The notes under the pieces were generated by a model. That model did not search any database. It saw only the letters and a program-made list of their open reading frames with translations, and was not told where the DNA came from. 6,530 nucleotides of DNA from Candidatus Binatota bacterium (GTDB lineage Bacteria; Desulfobacterota; Binatia; Bin18), in assembly GCA_011523315.1 (NCBI GenBank), contig WTHE01000073.1:1-6530 (forward strand), written 5' to 3'. Position numbers and translations under genes: made by a program. Below, piece after piece: positions 5,724-6,530 of this stretch. Each line of letters starts with the position of its first letter. The stretch's first letter is position 1.

Positions 5724-5799
5724 ACAAAGCGTCTGTTCCCGCAAGCCGTTTGCGTCTGGCGCGTGTCCCGGGGTACAACAGGCGGTCGGGAGAACGGCC

Positions 5800-6530
5800 A
5801 TGCGATACATCATCTACGGAGCCGGGGGGATCGGCGGCGGGATTGGCGCCCAGCTCTTTCACCACGGACATGAGGTCATCCTCATCTGCCGTGGAGATCA
5901 TCTGACCGCCATCCAGAACCGGGGCCTGACCCTCAAGACCCCCCACCGCAGCCTGACCCTCAATATCCCGGCCGTCGGCCATCCGTCGCACATCCGTTTC
6001 GGCGACCAGGATGTCGTTCTCTTATGCATGAAGTCTCAGGATACCGAACAGGCCCTGTGCGATCTGTATCAGGCCGCCGACGACAGGCTGCCCGTCGTGT
6101 GTGCCCAAAACGGCGTCGACAACGAACGCATGGCCGCCCGGCGGTTTCGGCACGTGTACGGCATGGTGGTCTGGATGCCCGGTACCTATCTGGAGCCCGG
6201 CGTGGTGCTCAATCATGCGGTCCCGATCGGTGGCATTCTCGATGCCGGCCGCTATCCCAGCGGCGTTGACGGACTCATCACCCAGCTTACCGCCGATCTC
6301 AGCCACAGCGGGTTCAGCGCCCAGGCCGAGCCCGATATCATGCGCTGGAAGTACACCAAGCTGCTGTCCAATATCCGCAACGCCCTGCAGGCCGCGTGCG
6401 GGCTTGACGCCCGGTCCACAGCCTTCGGGCGGGCAGCCCAGGCCGAGACCCGGGCGTGCTATGAGGCGGCCGGTATTGCCTTTGCCCCCGAGGAGGAATT
6501 GCAGACCCGCGTTCGCAGTCAGCTCACACT
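5800..6530 (+). CDS. Ketopantoate-reductase family (ApbA/PanE-like) dehydrogenase, 3' end outside window
   Basis: The reading frame is open from ATG 5800 to the right edge (243 codons plus 2 nt; full family length is about 300-340). The N-terminus MRYIIYGAGGIGGGIGAQL is the GxGxxG NAD(P) Rossmann motif of ketopantoate reductases. It is followed by the LICRGDHL strand-helix at about 28-35, VVLLCMKSQDTEQAL (72-86), the family CAQNGVDNE block (101-109; N104 matches the conserved Asn) and WKYTKLLSNIRNAL (183-196), in which K187 in KLLSN aligns with the catalytic Lys. The catalytic Glu region lies beyond the window. GGGAGA (5788-5793) is the likely ribosome-binding site. Members with the VVWMPGTYLEPGVV and ILDAGRYP features seen here (at about 122-135 and 146-152) are often catabolic-cluster paralogues, so true PanE function in pantothenate synthesis is doubtful. 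It is divergent from the MaoC-like gene. Confidence 0.9.
   Translation, partial: MRYIIYGAGGIGGGIGAQLFHHGHEVILICRGDHLTAIQNRGLTLKTPHRSLTLNIPAVGHPSHIRFGDQDVVLLCMKSQDTEQALCDLYQAADDRLPVVCAQNGVDNERMAARRFRHVYGMVVWMPGTYLEPGVVLNHAVPIGGILDAGRYPSGVDGLITQLTADLSHSGFSAQAEPDIMRWKYTKLLSNIRNALQAACGLDARSTAFGRAAQAETRACYEAAGIAFAPEEELQTRVRSQLT

Noticed and set aside
5750..5779. TTGCGT - 18 bp - TACAAC as a promoter for the ketopantoate-reductase-like gene
   Set aside because: Only four of six matches in each hexamer and a leader of about 14 nt; it is plausible by position but too weak to annotate.
5679..5813. N-terminal extension of the MaoC-like protein to ATG 5813
   Set aside because: It has no ribosome-binding site, would overlap the start of the divergent dehydrogenase and run through the likely operator, and its Cys/Pro-rich sequence does not fit the domain.

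Overview
The window is a piece of a high-GC bacterial chromosome with densely packed genes and Shine-Dalgarno-led starts. It encodes the kind of CoA-dependent acid-degradation set seen in metabolically versatile soil, sponge-associated or deltaproteobacterial-type lineages (Binatota, Tectomicrobia or actinobacterial-like gene content). The taxon cannot be fixed from the sequence. There are no rRNA, tRNA, CRISPR or transposase genes.

Layout, left to right. (1) A leftward block, transcribed from about 3204 down to 1: a family III (CaiB/BaiF) CoA-transferase lacking the usual catalytic Asp (1990-3204), a 147-bp spacer filled with a degenerate heptamer repeat array, a second CaiB/BaiF CoA-transferase that keeps the Asp (625-1842), a small exported protein of unknown function (145-591), and the first 17 codons of another gene that leaves the window (1-51). 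(2) Divergent from this, a small Cys-free carboxymuconolactone decarboxylase (CMD)-family protein (3315-3689, +), with a plausible sigma70 promoter, a perfect 12-bp tandem duplication in its leader and a strong Shine-Dalgarno. (3) A perfect 10-bp GC-rich hairpin between convergent genes (3705-3729). (4) A second leftward pair: a double-hotdog MaoC-like protein (4797-5678) followed 27 bp later by a luciferase-like (LLM) flavin/F420-type oxidoreductase (3762-4769). (5) Divergent from the pair, a ketopantoate-reductase-family (ApbA/PanE-like) dehydrogenase that runs off the right edge (5800-6530, +). The divergent spacer carries three GTACA/TGTAC half-sites at exact 12-bp intervals, a good operator candidate.

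Working model (inference): the CoA-transferases activate an organic acid by CoA exchange. The MaoC-like protein, the LLM oxidoreductase, the CMD protein and the ketopantoate-reductase-like dehydrogenase then act on the acyl-CoA or related keto/enol intermediates. The substrate is not identifiable. The points most worth following are the paired CoA-transferases, one with and one without the catalytic Asp (possible heteromeric enzyme), the MaoC-like protein whose hydratase-motif Asp is replaced, the 12-bp-spaced operator candidate, and the inverted heptamer array between the two CoA-transferase genes.
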